Origin: Gammaproteobacteria bacterium
GTDB taxonomy: Bacteria > Pseudomonadota > Gammaproteobacteria > Chromatiales > Chromatiaceae
DNA length: 57,641 nucleotides
Direction of reading: 5' to 3'
NCBI GenBank assembly: GCA_020445405.1
Contig: JAGRGQ010000018.1
Location: 1-57,641, forward strand
A model generated the notes under the pieces. It worked only from the letters and a program-made list of their open reading frames with translations, did no database searches and was not told where the DNA came from. Both the position numbers and the translations under genes were made by a program. Shown one piece after another: positions 1 to 9,423 of this stretch (within the stretch, counting starts at the first letter, position 1; every line of letters starts with the position of its first letter).

Positions 1-1
1 G

Positions 2-1291
2 GAGCTGGACTACGAGACCGGACTGTACATCGGCATGGGCATCGTGTTCATTTACGCGGTAATGGGCGGCATGAAGGGCATCACCTACACCCAGATCGCA
101 CAGTACTGCGTGTTGATCCTGGCCTACACCATTCCGGCGATCTTCATCTCGCTGCAGCTCACCAACAACCCGATACCGCAGATGGGTCTGTTCGGCAGCC
201 TGTCGGATGGCACCCCGCTGCTAGCCAGACTGGACGCCACGCTGATCGATCTGGGCTTTCCGCAATACACCGCGATGAAGACCAGCACGCTCAACATGGT
301 CTTTTACACCTTCTCCCTGATGATCGGCACCGCCGGGCTGCCGCACGTCATCATCCGCTTCTTCACGGTCCCCAAGGTGCGCGACGCACGGTTGTCGGCG
401 GGCTGGGCGCTGGTGTTCATCGGCATTCTCTACACCACCGCGCCGGCAGTGGGCTCCATGGCCTTCTACAACCTGGCCAAGACGGTACAGCCCGGACCGG
501 TATCCTCGGTTGACGGTGCCATGGCCTACGAGGCCCGCCCGCAGTGGTTCAAGAACTGGGAGACCACCGGTCTGCTCAAGTTCGAGGACAAGAATGGCGA
601 CGGCCGCGTGCAGTACCGCAAAGGCGACGACAACGAGCTGAAGGTCGACCGCGACATCATGGTGCTGGCCAACCCCGAGATCGCGCAACTGCCGAACTGG
701 GTGATCGCACTGGTGGCGGCGGGCGGTCTGGCGGCGGCGCTGTCGACCGCTGCAGGACTGTTGCTGGCGATGTCCATTGCGATATCGCATGACCTGTTGA
801 AGAGCACCTTCGTCAAGGGCATCTCGGAGAAGGGCGAACTGCTGGCTGCGCGTATCTCCATGGCCGCGGTGATCGCGGTGGCCGGATGGTTCGGTCTGCA
901 CCCGCCCGGATTCGCCGCGCAGGTGGTGGCCCTGGCCTTCGGCCTGGCAGCCTCCTCCATCTTCCCGGCGCTGATGATGGGTATCTTCAACAAACGGGTC
1001 AACAACACCGGCGCCGTGCTGGGTATGCTGGCAGGACTGCTCTCGACCCTGATCTACATCTTCTGGTTCAAGGGCTGGTTCTTCATACCGGGCACCGAGA
1101 TGGCCGCAAACAATGCCAGCAACTGGTTCCTCGGCATCCAGCCTGAAGCCTTCGGCACCATCGGTGCAGCGATCAACTTCGCCGTGGCCATCCTGGTTTC
1201 CAAGGTCACCAAGGCACCGCCGGAGCATATTCAGCATCTGGTGGAGGATATCCGCACGCCGCGTGGAGCTGGTGCGGCCACCGGCCACTAA
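2..1291 (+). CDS. Sodium:solute symporter, VC_2705 family (5' truncated)
   Basis: This is the C-terminal part of an SLC5/SSS-family Na+-coupled transporter of the inner membrane; the reading frame is open to the left window edge, so the N-terminus is missing. Hydrophobic helices alternate with short loops, and a segment rich in AAGGLAAALSTAAGLLL followed by SISHDLLK is typical of the VC_2705 (acetate/short-chain acid, ActP-like) branch. A hydrophilic insert carries an EF-hand-like loop DKNGDGRVQY (bases 587-616), which I recall as usual in this branch; position 12 of the loop is Lys, not acidic. A terminator follows and a DUF294 protein lies downstream, the neighbourhood known around VC2705 of Vibrio. 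The substrate is inferred (acetate or a similar carboxylate) from family and from acs at 21.4 kb. Confidence 0.85.
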   Translation, partial: ELDYETGLYIGMGIVFIYAVMGGMKGITYTQIAQYCVLILAYTIPAIFISLQLTNNPIPQMGLFGSLSDGTPLLARLDATLIDLGFPQYTAMKTSTLNMVFYTFSLMIGTAGLPHVIIRFFTVPKVRDARLSAGWALVFIGILYTTAPAVGSMAFYNLAKTVQPGPVSSVDGAMAYEARPQWFKNWETTGLLKFEDKNGDGRVQYRKGDDNELKVDRDIMVLANPEIAQLPNWVIALVAAGGLAAALSTAAGLLLAMSIAISHDLLKSTFVKGISEKGELLAARISMAAVIAVAGWFGLHPPGFAAQVVALAFGLAASSIFPALMMGIFNKRVNNTGAVLGMLAGLLSTLIYIFWFKGWFFIPGTEMAANNASNWFLGIQPEAFGTIGAAINFAVAILVSKVTKAPPEHIQHLVEDIRTPRGAGAATGH

Positions 1292-1324
1292 GCCACATAA
1301 AACAATAAGATGTGTTGTAGAATG

Positions 1325-1352
1325 GACCCCGCCCAGTGCGGGGTCTTTTTTT
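1325..1352 (+). terminator. Rho-independent terminator after the symporter
   Basis: GACCCCGC (1325-1332) pairs perfectly with GCGGGGTC (1338-1345) across a 5-nt loop and is followed by a run of seven T. It ends the symporter transcript, so the DUF294 gene downstream probably has its own promoter or depends on read-through. Confidence 0.85.
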
Positions 1353-1496
1353 GGGGCACTGCCAACGCCCCAATGACTAATCGGATTTGCGCCCGATATA
1401 ATCGAACCATTGCGGCAGCCGGAACACCGCCAAAAGATAGTTATCCGGAATGCTGCAACAGCGCCATACGGGACAGTCACCATTCGGACAGATACA

Positions 1497-3353
1497 GTGG
1501 ATATCGAATTACTAGAGATCAGAGATTTTCTTGCCGCAAACCACCCGTTCGACCAGCTGCCGGAGGCTGCGCTGGCGGAGCTTCCCACGATGCTTCAGGT
1601 GCGATATTTCCGGCGCGATACGATGATCTCCGAAATCAACAGCCTGGAAAGTTACCTTTATCTGATACGCACCGGTGCGGTGGAGATGTTCAGCGCCGAA
1701 AATGAGATTCTGGCACGCCTGGGTGAGGGGGACGTATTCGGCTATCGCGCATCCCACCGCCCGAATCAGGTTGAACACCACTGCACCGCACTGGAGGACA
1801 CGCTGATCTATCAACTGCCGGCCCAGGACGTCGATAAGCTCTGCGAGAAACATACCCAGTTCGCCTATTTTTTCAGCAGCGTCGTCGGCGACCGGCTGCG
1901 CGATGCCATCAGTCAGGCGACACAGGTTACCAGCAGCCAGGTCAACCTTATAACCACCCCGATCAGCGAATTGATCAAGCGTGAACCGATCACCATCTCC
2001 CCATCGGCAACCATCCACGAAACCGCGCGCAAAATGTCCGAAGAGCGCGTCTCTTCCATTCTGGTCTGCGCCCAGGGGCAGCTTGCAGGCATCGTTACCG
2101 ACCGCGACCTGCGCAACCGGGTCGTCGCCGAGGCGCTGGATGTCAACCTGCCGGTCACCGAGATCATGACCTTTAACCCATCCTCGCTGAAGGAGGATAC
2201 CTTCGCCTTTCAGGCGCAGCTTCACATGGCCCGGCACAACATTCATCATCTGCCGATCACCCGTGGCGACGGCATCGCCGGCATGGTTACCGCCACCGAT
2301 CTGACCAAACATCAGACAACCTCAGTCGTCTACATGGTCAGCGACATTTACAAGCAAAACAACATCGAACGTATGCAGGAGGTGGCCAACCAGATACCCG
2401 ATCTGCTGGTTAACATGGCCGTGGCGGAGGCGAGCGCTGACAGTGTCGGGCATTTGATCACCTCAATTACCGACGCCATCACCTCGCGGCTGCTGCAGTT
2501 GGCTGAGGAGAGGCTGGGGCCGCCGCCGGTCAGCTATGTCTGGGTCGCAGCCGGTTCCCAGGCACGCAATGAACAGACCGCAAAGTCGGACCAGGATAAC
2601 TGCATGATACTGGACGACGCATACAACCCCGGAGTTCATGCCGACTACTTCAGGGAGCTGGCGAAATTCGTGTGCGATGGATTGAATGCCTGCGGCTACG
2701 TCTACTGCCCCGGCGAAATGATGGCGATCACCGATAAATGGCGCCAGCCTCTGGCTGTCTGGAAGGGGTATTTCGCCAAATGGATCGATCAGCCCGAGCC
2801 GATGTCCCTGATGCTGACCTCGGTTTTTTTCGATATGCGCCGCGTGTACGGCTCGCGCAAACTTTTCAGGGAGATCGCCGAGTACGCGTTGGAAAAAACC
2901 CGGGGAAACCGGATCTTTCTCGCGTTTATGGCTGGCAACGCGCTGTCGCACCAGCCACCCATCGGTTTTTTCCGCAATTTCGTTCTGATCAAGGGCGGAG
3001 AACACAACCAGACTTTCGACGTGAAACACAACGTTATCGTGCCGATCGTGGATCTGGCCCGCGTCTACAGCCTGGCTGCTGGCAGCAAGGCGGTAAACAC
3101 CCTTGACCGGCTGGATGTGGTTGCCGAGGGCGGTGAAGTCACCAGTGAAGGCGCGCATGACCTCAAGGACGCGCTGGAGTTCATCTGTTATCTGCGCATC
3201 CAGCACCAGGCGCGCTTGATCAAGGCGGGGGAGCCGGCCGATAATTTCATGTCCCCGGACCATCTGTCGCACTTTGAACGCAATCACCTGAAGGACGCAT
3301 TTTCGGTGGTACGCACGATGCAGAACACACTTGGCCAGCGGTACAAAATGTAG
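1497..3353 (+). CDS. Cyclic-nucleotide-binding/CBS/DUF294 putative nucleotidyltransferase (paralogue 1)
   Basis: Soluble signalling protein of about 618 residues. In order: a Crp-like cNMP-binding fold (about residues 10-130), two CBS motifs (about 155-275, with the GIVTDRDLR signature), a GlnD/GlnE-like nucleotidyltransferase core (DUF294) with the metal-binding motif GSQARNEQTAKSDQDN starting near residue 353, and a DUF294 C-terminal helical domain. I chose the GTG at 1497 because the homologous region begins VDIELLEIRDFL; the frame is also open upstream to an ATG at 1410. The family's reaction is not firmly established. Ligand sensing through cNMP/CBS domains coupled to nucleotidyl transfer is the inferred role. 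The exonuclease starts directly after its stop, so the two are co-transcribed. Two more paralogues lie at 9.4 and 19.1 kb. Confidence 0.85.
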   Translation: MDIELLEIRDFLAANHPFDQLPEAALAELPTMLQVRYFRRDTMISEINSLESYLYLIRTGAVEMFSAENEILARLGEGDVFGYRASHRPNQVEHHCTALEDTLIYQLPAQDVDKLCEKHTQFAYFFSSVVGDRLRDAISQATQVTSSQVNLITTPISELIKREPITISPSATIHETARKMSEERVSSILVCAQGQLAGIVTDRDLRNRVVAEALDVNLPVTEIMTFNPSSLKEDTFAFQAQLHMARHNIHHLPITRGDGIAGMVTATDLTKHQTTSVVYMVSDIYKQNNIERMQEVANQIPDLLVNMAVAEASADSVGHLITSITDAITSRLLQLAEERLGPPPVSYVWVAAGSQARNEQTAKSDQDNCMILDDAYNPGVHADYFRELAKFVCDGLNACGYVYCPGEMMAITDKWRQPLAVWKGYFAKWIDQPEPMSLMLTSVFFDMRRVYGSRKLFREIAEYALEKTRGNRIFLAFMAGNALSHQPPIGFFRNFVLIKGGEHNQTFDVKHNVIVPIVDLARVYSLAAGSKAVNTLDRLDVVAEGGEVTSEGAHDLKDALEFICYLRIQHQARLIKAGEPADNFMSPDHLSHFERNHLKDAFSVVRTMQNTLGQRYKM

Positions 3354-4055
3354 ATGTCGATCTGGAAATTTCTGTTCAATCTCGACGAGCGCCGCAACTG
3401 GTATCTGCGCAGAATGCCGATGGGCCCGCTGAGGGAGTATTACGAATCGACCTTCCCCACGCCCGATACAGACTGGCGCCAGGTGGAGTACCTGGCGCTC
3501 GATTTCGAAACGACCGGCCTGGACAAGGACAGGGACGAAATCCTGAGCATCGGCTATGCACCGATTCGCGGGCAAAGTCTGCGCCTGAGCGAGGCGGATC
3601 ACTTTCTCTCCCGTCCGGTCCGAGCCATTCCCGAGTCATCGGCGGTCATTCACGGCATCATGGACGACACCGCGTCGGGTGCCAGACCGCTGGAAGAGGT
3701 GCTGCCAAGGCTGCTGAAATCGCTGGAATCCAAAGTGCTCGTGGCCCATCACGCGGCAGTCGAGTACGAGTTTCTCAGCAACGCGTGCAGACGCATCTAT
3801 GGTTATCCCTTCATCGCGCCGGTAGTCGATACCCTGGCGCTGGAAGTACGTATATTCCGCAGCATGGACAAGCCGATCCGTTCCGGTGATCTGCGCCTGG
3901 ACAAGGCGCGGGTGCGTTACAATCTGCCCCGCTACCCGGCCCACAATGCATTGATCGACGCGATCGCGGCGGGTGAGCTGTTTCTCGCCCAGTGTACCTA
4001 CAGAAAAAGAAGAAAGCGTGCGTTGCGGCTGAGGGATATCACGGTAATCACCTGA
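3354..4055 (+). CDS. DnaQ-like 3'-5' exonuclease (DEDD family)
   Basis: 233-residue protein of the PolC/epsilon exonuclease superfamily. Exo I is LALDFETTGLDKDRDEI (catalytic Asp and Glu of DxE, about residues 50-66), Exo II lies near LVAHHAAVEYEFL, and Exo III is HNALIDAIA near the C-terminus, so the catalytic acids look intact. The ATG abuts the TAG stop of the DUF294 gene, implying translational coupling. The DUF294-exonuclease pair recurs beside VC_2705-type symporters in Vibrio and Shewanella (recalled, not searched). Why a nuclease should accompany a transporter is unknown; it could act on RNA, on a nucleotide product, or in repair. Confidence 0.85.
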   Translation: MSIWKFLFNLDERRNWYLRRMPMGPLREYYESTFPTPDTDWRQVEYLALDFETTGLDKDRDEILSIGYAPIRGQSLRLSEADHFLSRPVRAIPESSAVIHGIMDDTASGARPLEEVLPRLLKSLESKVLVAHHAAVEYEFLSNACRRIYGYPFIAPVVDTLALEVRIFRSMDKPIRSGDLRLDKARVRYNLPRYPAHNALIDAIAAGELFLAQCTYRKRRKRALRLRDITVIT

Positions 4056-4066
4056 TGTGGTGCACG

Positions 4067-4750
4067 CTAGATGATGCGCCTTCCACCAGACCCTTTGTCC
4101 TCTCTCTTATCCACGCCAAGCGCCACGCCAAGCAGATTATCCACCAGACGAAGTCCGACCCGGCGCGCCATCAACAGCAGGAAAAAAAATTGTGCCCCGA
4201 AGATAAAAACATAGGCGCCGGCAATATTGAAAGGCACGCCCCGAGTAATCGGCCATGCCAGCAGAAACACCAGTAAAAACAGCAGTGCGATCAGATAGAA
4301 ATCCCGCTGTATTATCCACTGGCTGTTGGTGCTCAGTATCACGGGGTGCTGCTCGTGCTGCGGATACAGCCGCAACCAGGTCTCCAGCTGCACTTTATGA
4401 TCGAAGCCGGAGTCCCTGACTGCGGGAAAGGCGGCCAGCAGTTCAGCCGCGTCGAACGGCTGCTTTCTGGTGGTCAGAAACGCATCGTAAGCCGGGTGGG
4501 CGTACTTCCCCCGCCAGTAGAGCAACCGGTTCTTCCAGTCATCGCCGAGCCGTTTGACGATGACCAGTCCCGCAACCGCGGCAACCAGACCCAGCCCCGC
4601 GGCAATCTCGCTGTGCGGGGACAATTTCTTCCAGTACGCCAGACTGAGCAGAAATGCCTCCGTCCCAAATGGCAGATGCAGCAGAAACATGTACAGCAGA
4701 ATTCCATTAATCAGCGCGAAAGCAACCAACAGCGGGGTGTGAAATTTCAT
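4067..4750 (-). CDS. Membrane protein of unknown function
   Basis: 227 residues with about four hydrophobic helices: two near the N-terminus (residues 5-25 and 50-65) and two near the C-terminus (about 150-170 and 175-195). Between them lies a soluble segment containing KNRLLYWRGKYAHPAYDAF and a later IIQRDFYLIALLFLL. Similar 'WR...HP...AF...RDY' membrane proteins occur in other proteobacteria without known function, as far as I recall. It starts with ATG at 4750 and is separated from the upstream cytochrome gene on the same strand by a terminator. It ends convergently 11 bp from the exonuclease gene. I assign no function. Confidence 0.65.
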   Translation of the reverse strand: MKFHTPLLVAFALINGILLYMFLLHLPFGTEAFLLSLAYWKKLSPHSEIAAGLGLVAAVAGLVIVKRLGDDWKNRLLYWRGKYAHPAYDAFLTTRKQPFDAAELLAAFPAVRDSGFDHKVQLETWLRLYPQHEQHPVILSTNSQWIIQRDFYLIALLFLLVFLLAWPITRGVPFNIAGAYVFIFGAQFFFLLLMARRVGLRLVDNLLGVALGVDKREDKGSGGRRII

Positions 4751-4769
4751 AACGGGTTTTTTACTCCGG

Positions 4770-4804
4770 AAAAAGCCGGCCAGCGCGGTGGGTTCGCTGG
4801 CCGG
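4770..4804 (-). terminator. Rho-independent terminator of the cytochrome gene (minus strand)
   Basis: CCGGCCAGCG (4776-4785) and CGCTGGCCGG (4795-4804) form a perfect 10-bp stem with a 9-nt loop. Read on the minus strand it is followed by a T run (4770-4774). It lies between the cytochrome gene and the membrane protein gene. Confidence 0.8.
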
Positions 4805-4913
4805 ATATCGGCTATTTCACGTTATTCAGGCTCAAATGACAACCTGCGTTGAGCGTCGCTGACCGGACAACCCGGTACTGCTTCAGCCTTTGCCGCCGGA
4901 CCGGATCAGCGCG

Positions 4914-5696
4914 TCAATCCGCAGCCGGGGAGTAGGCCGGCTTCTCATGCAGCAGCATGGGCGCCGGAAGATTGTGCCTGGAAAAATCCGGAAAATCCGG
5001 ATTTCTCCAGCCGATCGGAGCCGTCTTTCCCTCCGGCGGACGCAGCCTCGATATATAATCCATCACCGCGGATACCTCCCGCCCGGTGAAACGCTGAATC
5101 TGCTTCACCATTTTCTCATCGGCATTACGCCGTTTGCCGAAGCGGATCCAGGCAAACTGCCGTTTCAGATAGCTGTAGTGCTGTCCGAGAAGCAGCGGGA
5201 TATGCTCCTTTGCATCACCCTGCGCCTTATCGCCGTGACATTCGGCACACTCCCTCTCGTAAACCCGCCTGCCCAGTTCCAGGTCATGTCCCGGCCCGGT
5301 ATCGTTGAGCGGTGACATCGGAAGCGCGGCGATATAGGCGGCGACATCGGCCATCTCCTGCGCACCGCCCAGGACGCTGGGCATGGAAAACGGGAACATC
5401 GTCGGATTATCGCGATTGCGCGCACGGATGTCGGCGAGCTGTTTGATCGTGACAACCGCCAGCTGGCCGGCCAGTTGCGGATAATAACCGCTGCTCGAAC
5501 CCCAGCCCTCGGGACCGTGGCACACGACGCAGATCTTGTACAGCTCGCGTCCCCTGTCCGGATCCGGGGTCATGCCCACAGCCCGTTTCGCCTCTTCCAT
5601 GGCGGCCTGCGGCCCGTAGTGCTGCTGCGCCAATACAGAGTCCGTGCAGTAAGTTATTCCCAAAACTACCGCCACTCTGGCAATTTTATAAACCAT
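4914..5696 (-). CDS. Periplasmic dihaem cytochrome c (c4/c553-like)
   Basis: 260-residue exported cytochrome with two haem-binding CxxCH motifs, CVVCH (Cys56/Cys59/His60) and CAECH (Cys150/Cys153/His154), each in a class I cytochrome c domain with downstream Met residues that could be sixth ligands. A signal peptide covers about residues 1-23 (MVYKIARVAVVLGITY...SVLA, then QQ). I chose the ATG at 5696 because GGAGG lies 5 nt upstream; the frame stays open to 5780 but that extension would bury the signal peptide. It probably shuttles electrons between quinol-oxidising complexes and terminal oxidases or other acceptors. It has its own terminator and no operon partner, so its redox partner cannot be named. 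Confidence 0.88.
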   Translation of the reverse strand: MVYKIARVAVVLGITYCTDSVLAQQHYGPQAAMEEAKRAVGMTPDPDRGRELYKICVVCHGPEGWGSSSGYYPQLAGQLAVVTIKQLADIRARNRDNPTMFPFSMPSVLGGAQEMADVAAYIAALPMSPLNDTGPGHDLELGRRVYERECAECHGDKAQGDAKEHIPLLLGQHYSYLKRQFAWIRFGKRRNADEKMVKQIQRFTGREVSAVMDYISRLRPPEGKTAPIGWRNPDFPDFSRHNLPAPMLLHEKPAYSPAAD

Positions 5697-5962
5697 GCTC
5701 TCCTCCATAGTGGTACGAACCCGCCTGATGCGCTGCTCAACTGGAGAAACGGATTCGTTAAATGCGACGGCCGGCACCAAAATTCAAGATTAAATTCCGG
5801 GTTTATTATTTTTGGCTCATTTGCACCAAATCTTTGCAAGGTGGTTGATACTAGTTAAAACCGATCGTGCTGGCAATTCCCTGCCCCCATCGCCCTGCAG
5901 CAAAGTTGCAGCCGTGCTCTATACTGACTCTTAACAACCCGAATGTGAGAGGAGTTGCAGGC

Positions 5963-6166
5963 ATGCGCAAAACCAGATTGATCAGGCAGCGACTGGTGGC
6001 AGTCTTCCTGATTGGGATGCTGCTGCTGTATTCGCCTTTGATCACGCTGCCTGACCGGGAGGAACTGCTGTTTGGACTGCCGGTGCTCTATCTCTACCTG
6101 TTTGGCGTCTGGTGTCTGCTGATCGCGGCAATGGCCTGGATCGTTCGGGGCCGGACAAATGTTTAG
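5963..6166 (+). CDS. Small two-helix membrane protein preceding an SLC5 histidine kinase
   Basis: 67 residues, two predicted membrane helices (about 10-28 and 38-60) with a basic N-terminus (RKTRLIRQR). The ATG at 5963 follows GAGAGGAG at a good distance. It lies 42 bp upstream of the SLC5-STAC kinase, exactly as another small two-helix protein lies upstream of the CbrA-like kinase at 11.0 kb. In Pseudomonas a comparable small protein (CbrX) precedes CbrA, and small subunits also accompany true SLC5 permeases (YhdT/PanF, DUF4212). A role as accessory subunit of the kinase's transporter domain is inferred. Confidence 0.7.
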   Translation: MRKTRLIRQRLVAVFLIGMLLLYSPLITLPDREELLFGLPVLYLYLFGVWCLLIAAMAWIVRGRTNV

Positions 6167-6208
6167 CGTACGGGCGCCCCGGTCATCCATTGCGGCTTTG
6201 AGCCGTGA

Positions 6209-8983
6209 GTGCGCAGCGTGCTTAGCGGCCCGCTGATCGTCGCCACCTCGTTTCTCTATCTGGGCCTGCTGTTCGCGATCGCCTACTGGGCAGACCGGCG
6301 TGCGGACAGCGGTCGCTCGGTTATAGCAAATCCCACGGTATACGCGTTGTCGCTCGCGGTTTACTGCACCGCCTGGACCTATTACGGCAGTGTCGGCCGG
6401 GCGGCAGCCAGCGGCATCGGTTTTCTGCCGATATATATCGGTCCGACCCTTGCCGCCACGCTGTGGGTTTTTCTGTTGCTCAAGATGGTGCGGGTGAGCA
6501 AATCCCAGCGCATTACCTCCATTGCCGATTTTATCTCCTCCCGCTACGGGAAAAGCCATCTGCTGGGCGGTCTGGTCACGGTTATTGCCGTGGTTGGCGT
6601 ACTCCCCTACATCGCGCTTCAGCTCAAAGCGATCTCACACTCCTTTACTATCCTGATCCACTATCCCAATGTGCTGCTGCCAGGCGTTGCTGCCACGCTG
6701 CCCGTCTGGAAAGACACCGCGTTTTATATCGCACTGTTCCTGGCGGTGTTCACGATCCTTTTCGGCACACGCCATCTGGACGCCAGCGAGCGGCATGAGG
6801 GGATGGTTGCCGCGATCGCGTTCGAGTCAATCGTCAAACTGCTCGCATTTACCGCAGTGGGCGTATTTGTCACATTCGGACTCTACGACGGATTTGGCGA
6901 TATCGTGCACCAGGCGCAGCAGGCCGGACATCTCAAAATGCGGTTGATCCCCGAAGGAAGCGCAAACGTCTGGTTCTCCTTCTCGCTGCTCTCTGCGCTG
7001 GCGGTGATGATGCTGCCGCGTCAGTTTCAGGTGGCCGTGGTGGAAAACAGCGGCGAAAACCAACTGCGCCGCGCCATCTGGCTGTTCCCCCTCTATCTGC
7101 TGTTGATCAACATATTCGTCCTGCCCATTGCGCTGGCGGGAAAGCTGGAGTTCGCGGGGATCGGTGTGGATGCGGATACCTACGTGCTCACGCTGCCGAT
7201 CCTACACCAGCAGCAGTGGCTGGCTTTGTTCTCCTATCTCGGGGGACTCTCGGCCGCCACCGGCATGGTAATCGTGGAAACCATCGCCCTATCGACCATG
7301 GTCTGCAACGATCTGGTAATGCCCGGACTGCTTCGGCGCTGGCGGCACCAGGCGCCGTTTATGGAATTGAGCCGCATCCTGCTGCTGGTGCGGCGCGGCG
7401 CGATTTTCGTCGTGCTGATGCTGGGATACTCCTATTTCAGACTGGCCGGCGAGGCTTATGCACTGGTCGCCATCGGGCTGATCAGTTTTGCCGCGGTGGC
7501 CCAGTTTGCGCCGGTGATGATAGGCGGCCTCTACTGGCGGGGAGGCACCCGCGGCGGCGCGCTGGCCGGTCTGGGTGCAGGCTTCCTGGTATGGATCTAC
7601 ACCCTGCTGTTGCCTTCCTTCGCCAAGTCGGGGTGGCTGGCACGGGAGTTTCTGGATTCCGGTCCTTTCGGCATTTCGCTACTGAAACCCCAGGCACTGT
7701 TCGGCCTGGAGGGAGTCGACGAAATATCCCACTGCCTGTTCTGGAGCCTGGCATTCAATATCGGCGCCTACCTGATCGTTTCGTCCCTGCGCGCACCGAA
7801 CGCCGAAGAGACGACGCAGGCAACCCGTTTCGTGGATGCGCTGAAGCATGACCGCCCCGTTGCGGCCGGTCTGTGGCGCGGCAGCGCGGAAGTCACCGAC
7901 CTGATCAACCTGACCGGTCGCTTTCTCGGCGAAGACCGGGCGAGAGAAGAGTTTGCCGATTATTTTGCCCATATTCGAAAACTCGAGGAGGGGGTCGAGC
8001 TGCCGGCCGACGCGGAAACCGTTCACTTCGCCGAGACTCTGCTGGCCGGCGCCATCGGCAGCGCGTCGGCCCGGGTCATGCTGGCATCGGTGGTGCAGGA
8101 GGAGCCGCTTGGCCTTGACGAGGTGATGGATATCCTCGACGAAGCGTCTCAGATCAGGGAGTACAGTCGCGAGCTGGAGCAGAAGTCGCGCGAACTGGAG
8201 GACGCCACAGCGGAACTCAAAGCGGCCAACATCAAGCTGCAGGAGCTGGATCATATGAAAGACGACTTCATGTCGTCGGTAACCCATGAACTGCGTACCC
8301 CGCTGACCTCGATAAGGGCATTTTCTGAAATTCTCTCGGAAGATCCCAAAATCGATCTGGAAGAGCGCAAGCGGTTTCTGGGCATTATCGTCAGCGAAAC
8401 AGAACGCCTGACCAGGCTTGTCAATCAGGTGCTTGACCTGGCCAAAATCGAATCCGGGCATGCGGTATGGAAAAGCAGCGAAGTGGATCTTAACGACGTG
8501 ATCCGCCACTCCATTGATGCTTCCGAGCAGTTGATCATAGACCGCGGCGGGAGATTGGAACTGGATATTCCGGACCAGCCGGCCCGGGTGATGGCGGATC
8601 GGGACCGCTTGATGCAGGTGATGCTCAATCTGTTGTCGAACGCGGCCAAATTCATGGCGAAAGAGGCTGGCAGGGTGGAGGTCAAACTGCGCCGGGAGCG
8701 CAATATGTACAAAGTTGTGGTAAGCGACAACGGCAGCGGCATTCCCGCGAAGCTGCGACCGGTGATCTTTGAAAAATTCCGGCAGGGCGTTGAGGGCGGC
8801 GCCAATCCTCTGGGCACCGGACTGGGTCTGCCGATCAGCCGTGAAATCATCGAACACTTCGGCGGCCGGCTGTCGGTGACGAGTCCACCGGGAAAAGGTG
8901 CTATATTTTCCTTCGTACTTCCGTTAAGCACCCGCGGTGCCGCCGCACCCGCAGACAATCCAGGTCAAGAGGCAGCATCATGA
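6209..8983 (+). CDS. SLC5-STAC sensor histidine kinase (CrbS/CbrA-like, no PAS)
   Basis: 924-residue hybrid of a transporter and a kinase. Residues about 1-510 are an SLC5/SSS permease-like domain (around 13 helices). A STAC linker follows (about 550-640), then a coiled coil (about 650-685), a HisKA dimerisation domain with the phosphoacceptor His693 in SVTHELRTPLTS, and a HATPase domain with N and G boxes (NLLSNAAKFM, GTGLGLPIS). There is no PAS domain, unlike the second kinase in this window. The GTG at 6209 is the best start seen. The last 4 bp overlap the response regulator (ATGA). By analogy with CrbS and CbrA it probably senses or transports a carboxylate or amino acid and signals to the adjacent receiver. 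Confidence 0.88.
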   Translation: MRSVLSGPLIVATSFLYLGLLFAIAYWADRRADSGRSVIANPTVYALSLAVYCTAWTYYGSVGRAAASGIGFLPIYIGPTLAATLWVFLLLKMVRVSKSQRITSIADFISSRYGKSHLLGGLVTVIAVVGVLPYIALQLKAISHSFTILIHYPNVLLPGVAATLPVWKDTAFYIALFLAVFTILFGTRHLDASERHEGMVAAIAFESIVKLLAFTAVGVFVTFGLYDGFGDIVHQAQQAGHLKMRLIPEGSANVWFSFSLLSALAVMMLPRQFQVAVVENSGENQLRRAIWLFPLYLLLINIFVLPIALAGKLEFAGIGVDADTYVLTLPILHQQQWLALFSYLGGLSAATGMVIVETIALSTMVCNDLVMPGLLRRWRHQAPFMELSRILLLVRRGAIFVVLMLGYSYFRLAGEAYALVAIGLISFAAVAQFAPVMIGGLYWRGGTRGGALAGLGAGFLVWIYTLLLPSFAKSGWLAREFLDSGPFGISLLKPQALFGLEGVDEISHCLFWSLAFNIGAYLIVSSLRAPNAEETTQATRFVDALKHDRPVAAGLWRGSAEVTDLINLTGRFLGEDRAREEFADYFAHIRKLEEGVELPADAETVHFAETLLAGAIGSASARVMLASVVQEEPLGLDEVMDILDEASQIREYSRELEQKSRELEDATAELKAANIKLQELDHMKDDFMSSVTHELRTPLTSIRAFSEILSEDPKIDLEERKRFLGIIVSETERLTRLVNQVLDLAKIESGHAVWKSSEVDLNDVIRHSIDASEQLIIDRGGRLELDIPDQPARVMADRDRLMQVMLNLLSNAAKFMAKEAGRVEVKLRRERNMYKVVVSDNGSGIPAKLRPVIFEKFRQGVEGGANPLGTGLGLPISREIIEHFGGRLSVTSPPGKGAIFSFVLPLSTRGAAAPADNPGQEAAS

Positions 8984-9354
8984 CGAAAAAAGTCCTCATC
9001 GTGGACGACGAACAGAACATCGCCATATCGGTAGAGTATCTGATGCGCAGGGAGGGCTTCGACGTTTCGGTGGCAAGGGACGGTGAAGAGGGACTTGCCA
9101 TGATCCGTTCCACCAAACCCGATCTTGTTCTGCTGGATGTGATGATGCCAAAAATGGATGGCTTTCAGGTATGCAGTGCGGTACGCGCCGACGCGGCGCT
9201 GGCGGATGTACGCATCATCATGCTGACCGCGAAAGGGCGCGATGCGGAGGTGGCGAAGGGGCTCTCGCTGGGGGCCGATGCGTATATTCCCAAACCCTTC
9301 TCCACCAGCGACCTGGTAAGCAGGGTGAACTCTCTGATGGAGTCCAAAAAGTGA
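8980..9354 (+). CDS. Single-domain response regulator (CheY-like receiver)
   Basis: 124 residues, a complete receiver and nothing else: acidic pocket Asp9/Asp10, phosphoacceptor Asp53 (LLDVMMP), Thr83 and Lys105 (YIPKPF). The start ATG overlaps the stop of the SLC5 kinase by 4 bp, so it is the kinase's cognate partner. It has no DNA-binding or enzymatic output domain, so the signal must pass by protein-protein contact. The next gene, 69 bp on, is a CBS-DUF294 nucleotidyltransferase-like protein, a plausible target by context only. Confidence 0.9.
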   Translation: MTKKVLIVDDEQNIAISVEYLMRREGFDVSVARDGEEGLAMIRSTKPDLVLLDVMMPKMDGFQVCSAVRADAALADVRIIMLTAKGRDAEVAKGLSLGADAYIPKPFSTSDLVSRVNSLMESKK

Positions 9355-9423
9355 GCGGCGGCGGATTCGGCAGAGAGACGCAGCAGGCCGCCTGCGCTCC
9401 GGTTCCGGCTACAGGAGCATGGC

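Noticed and set aside
221-1588. Long minus-strand reading frame opposite the first symporter
   Set aside because: High-GC antisense frame with no domain, low-complexity Arg/His-rich composition and full overlap with a real gene.
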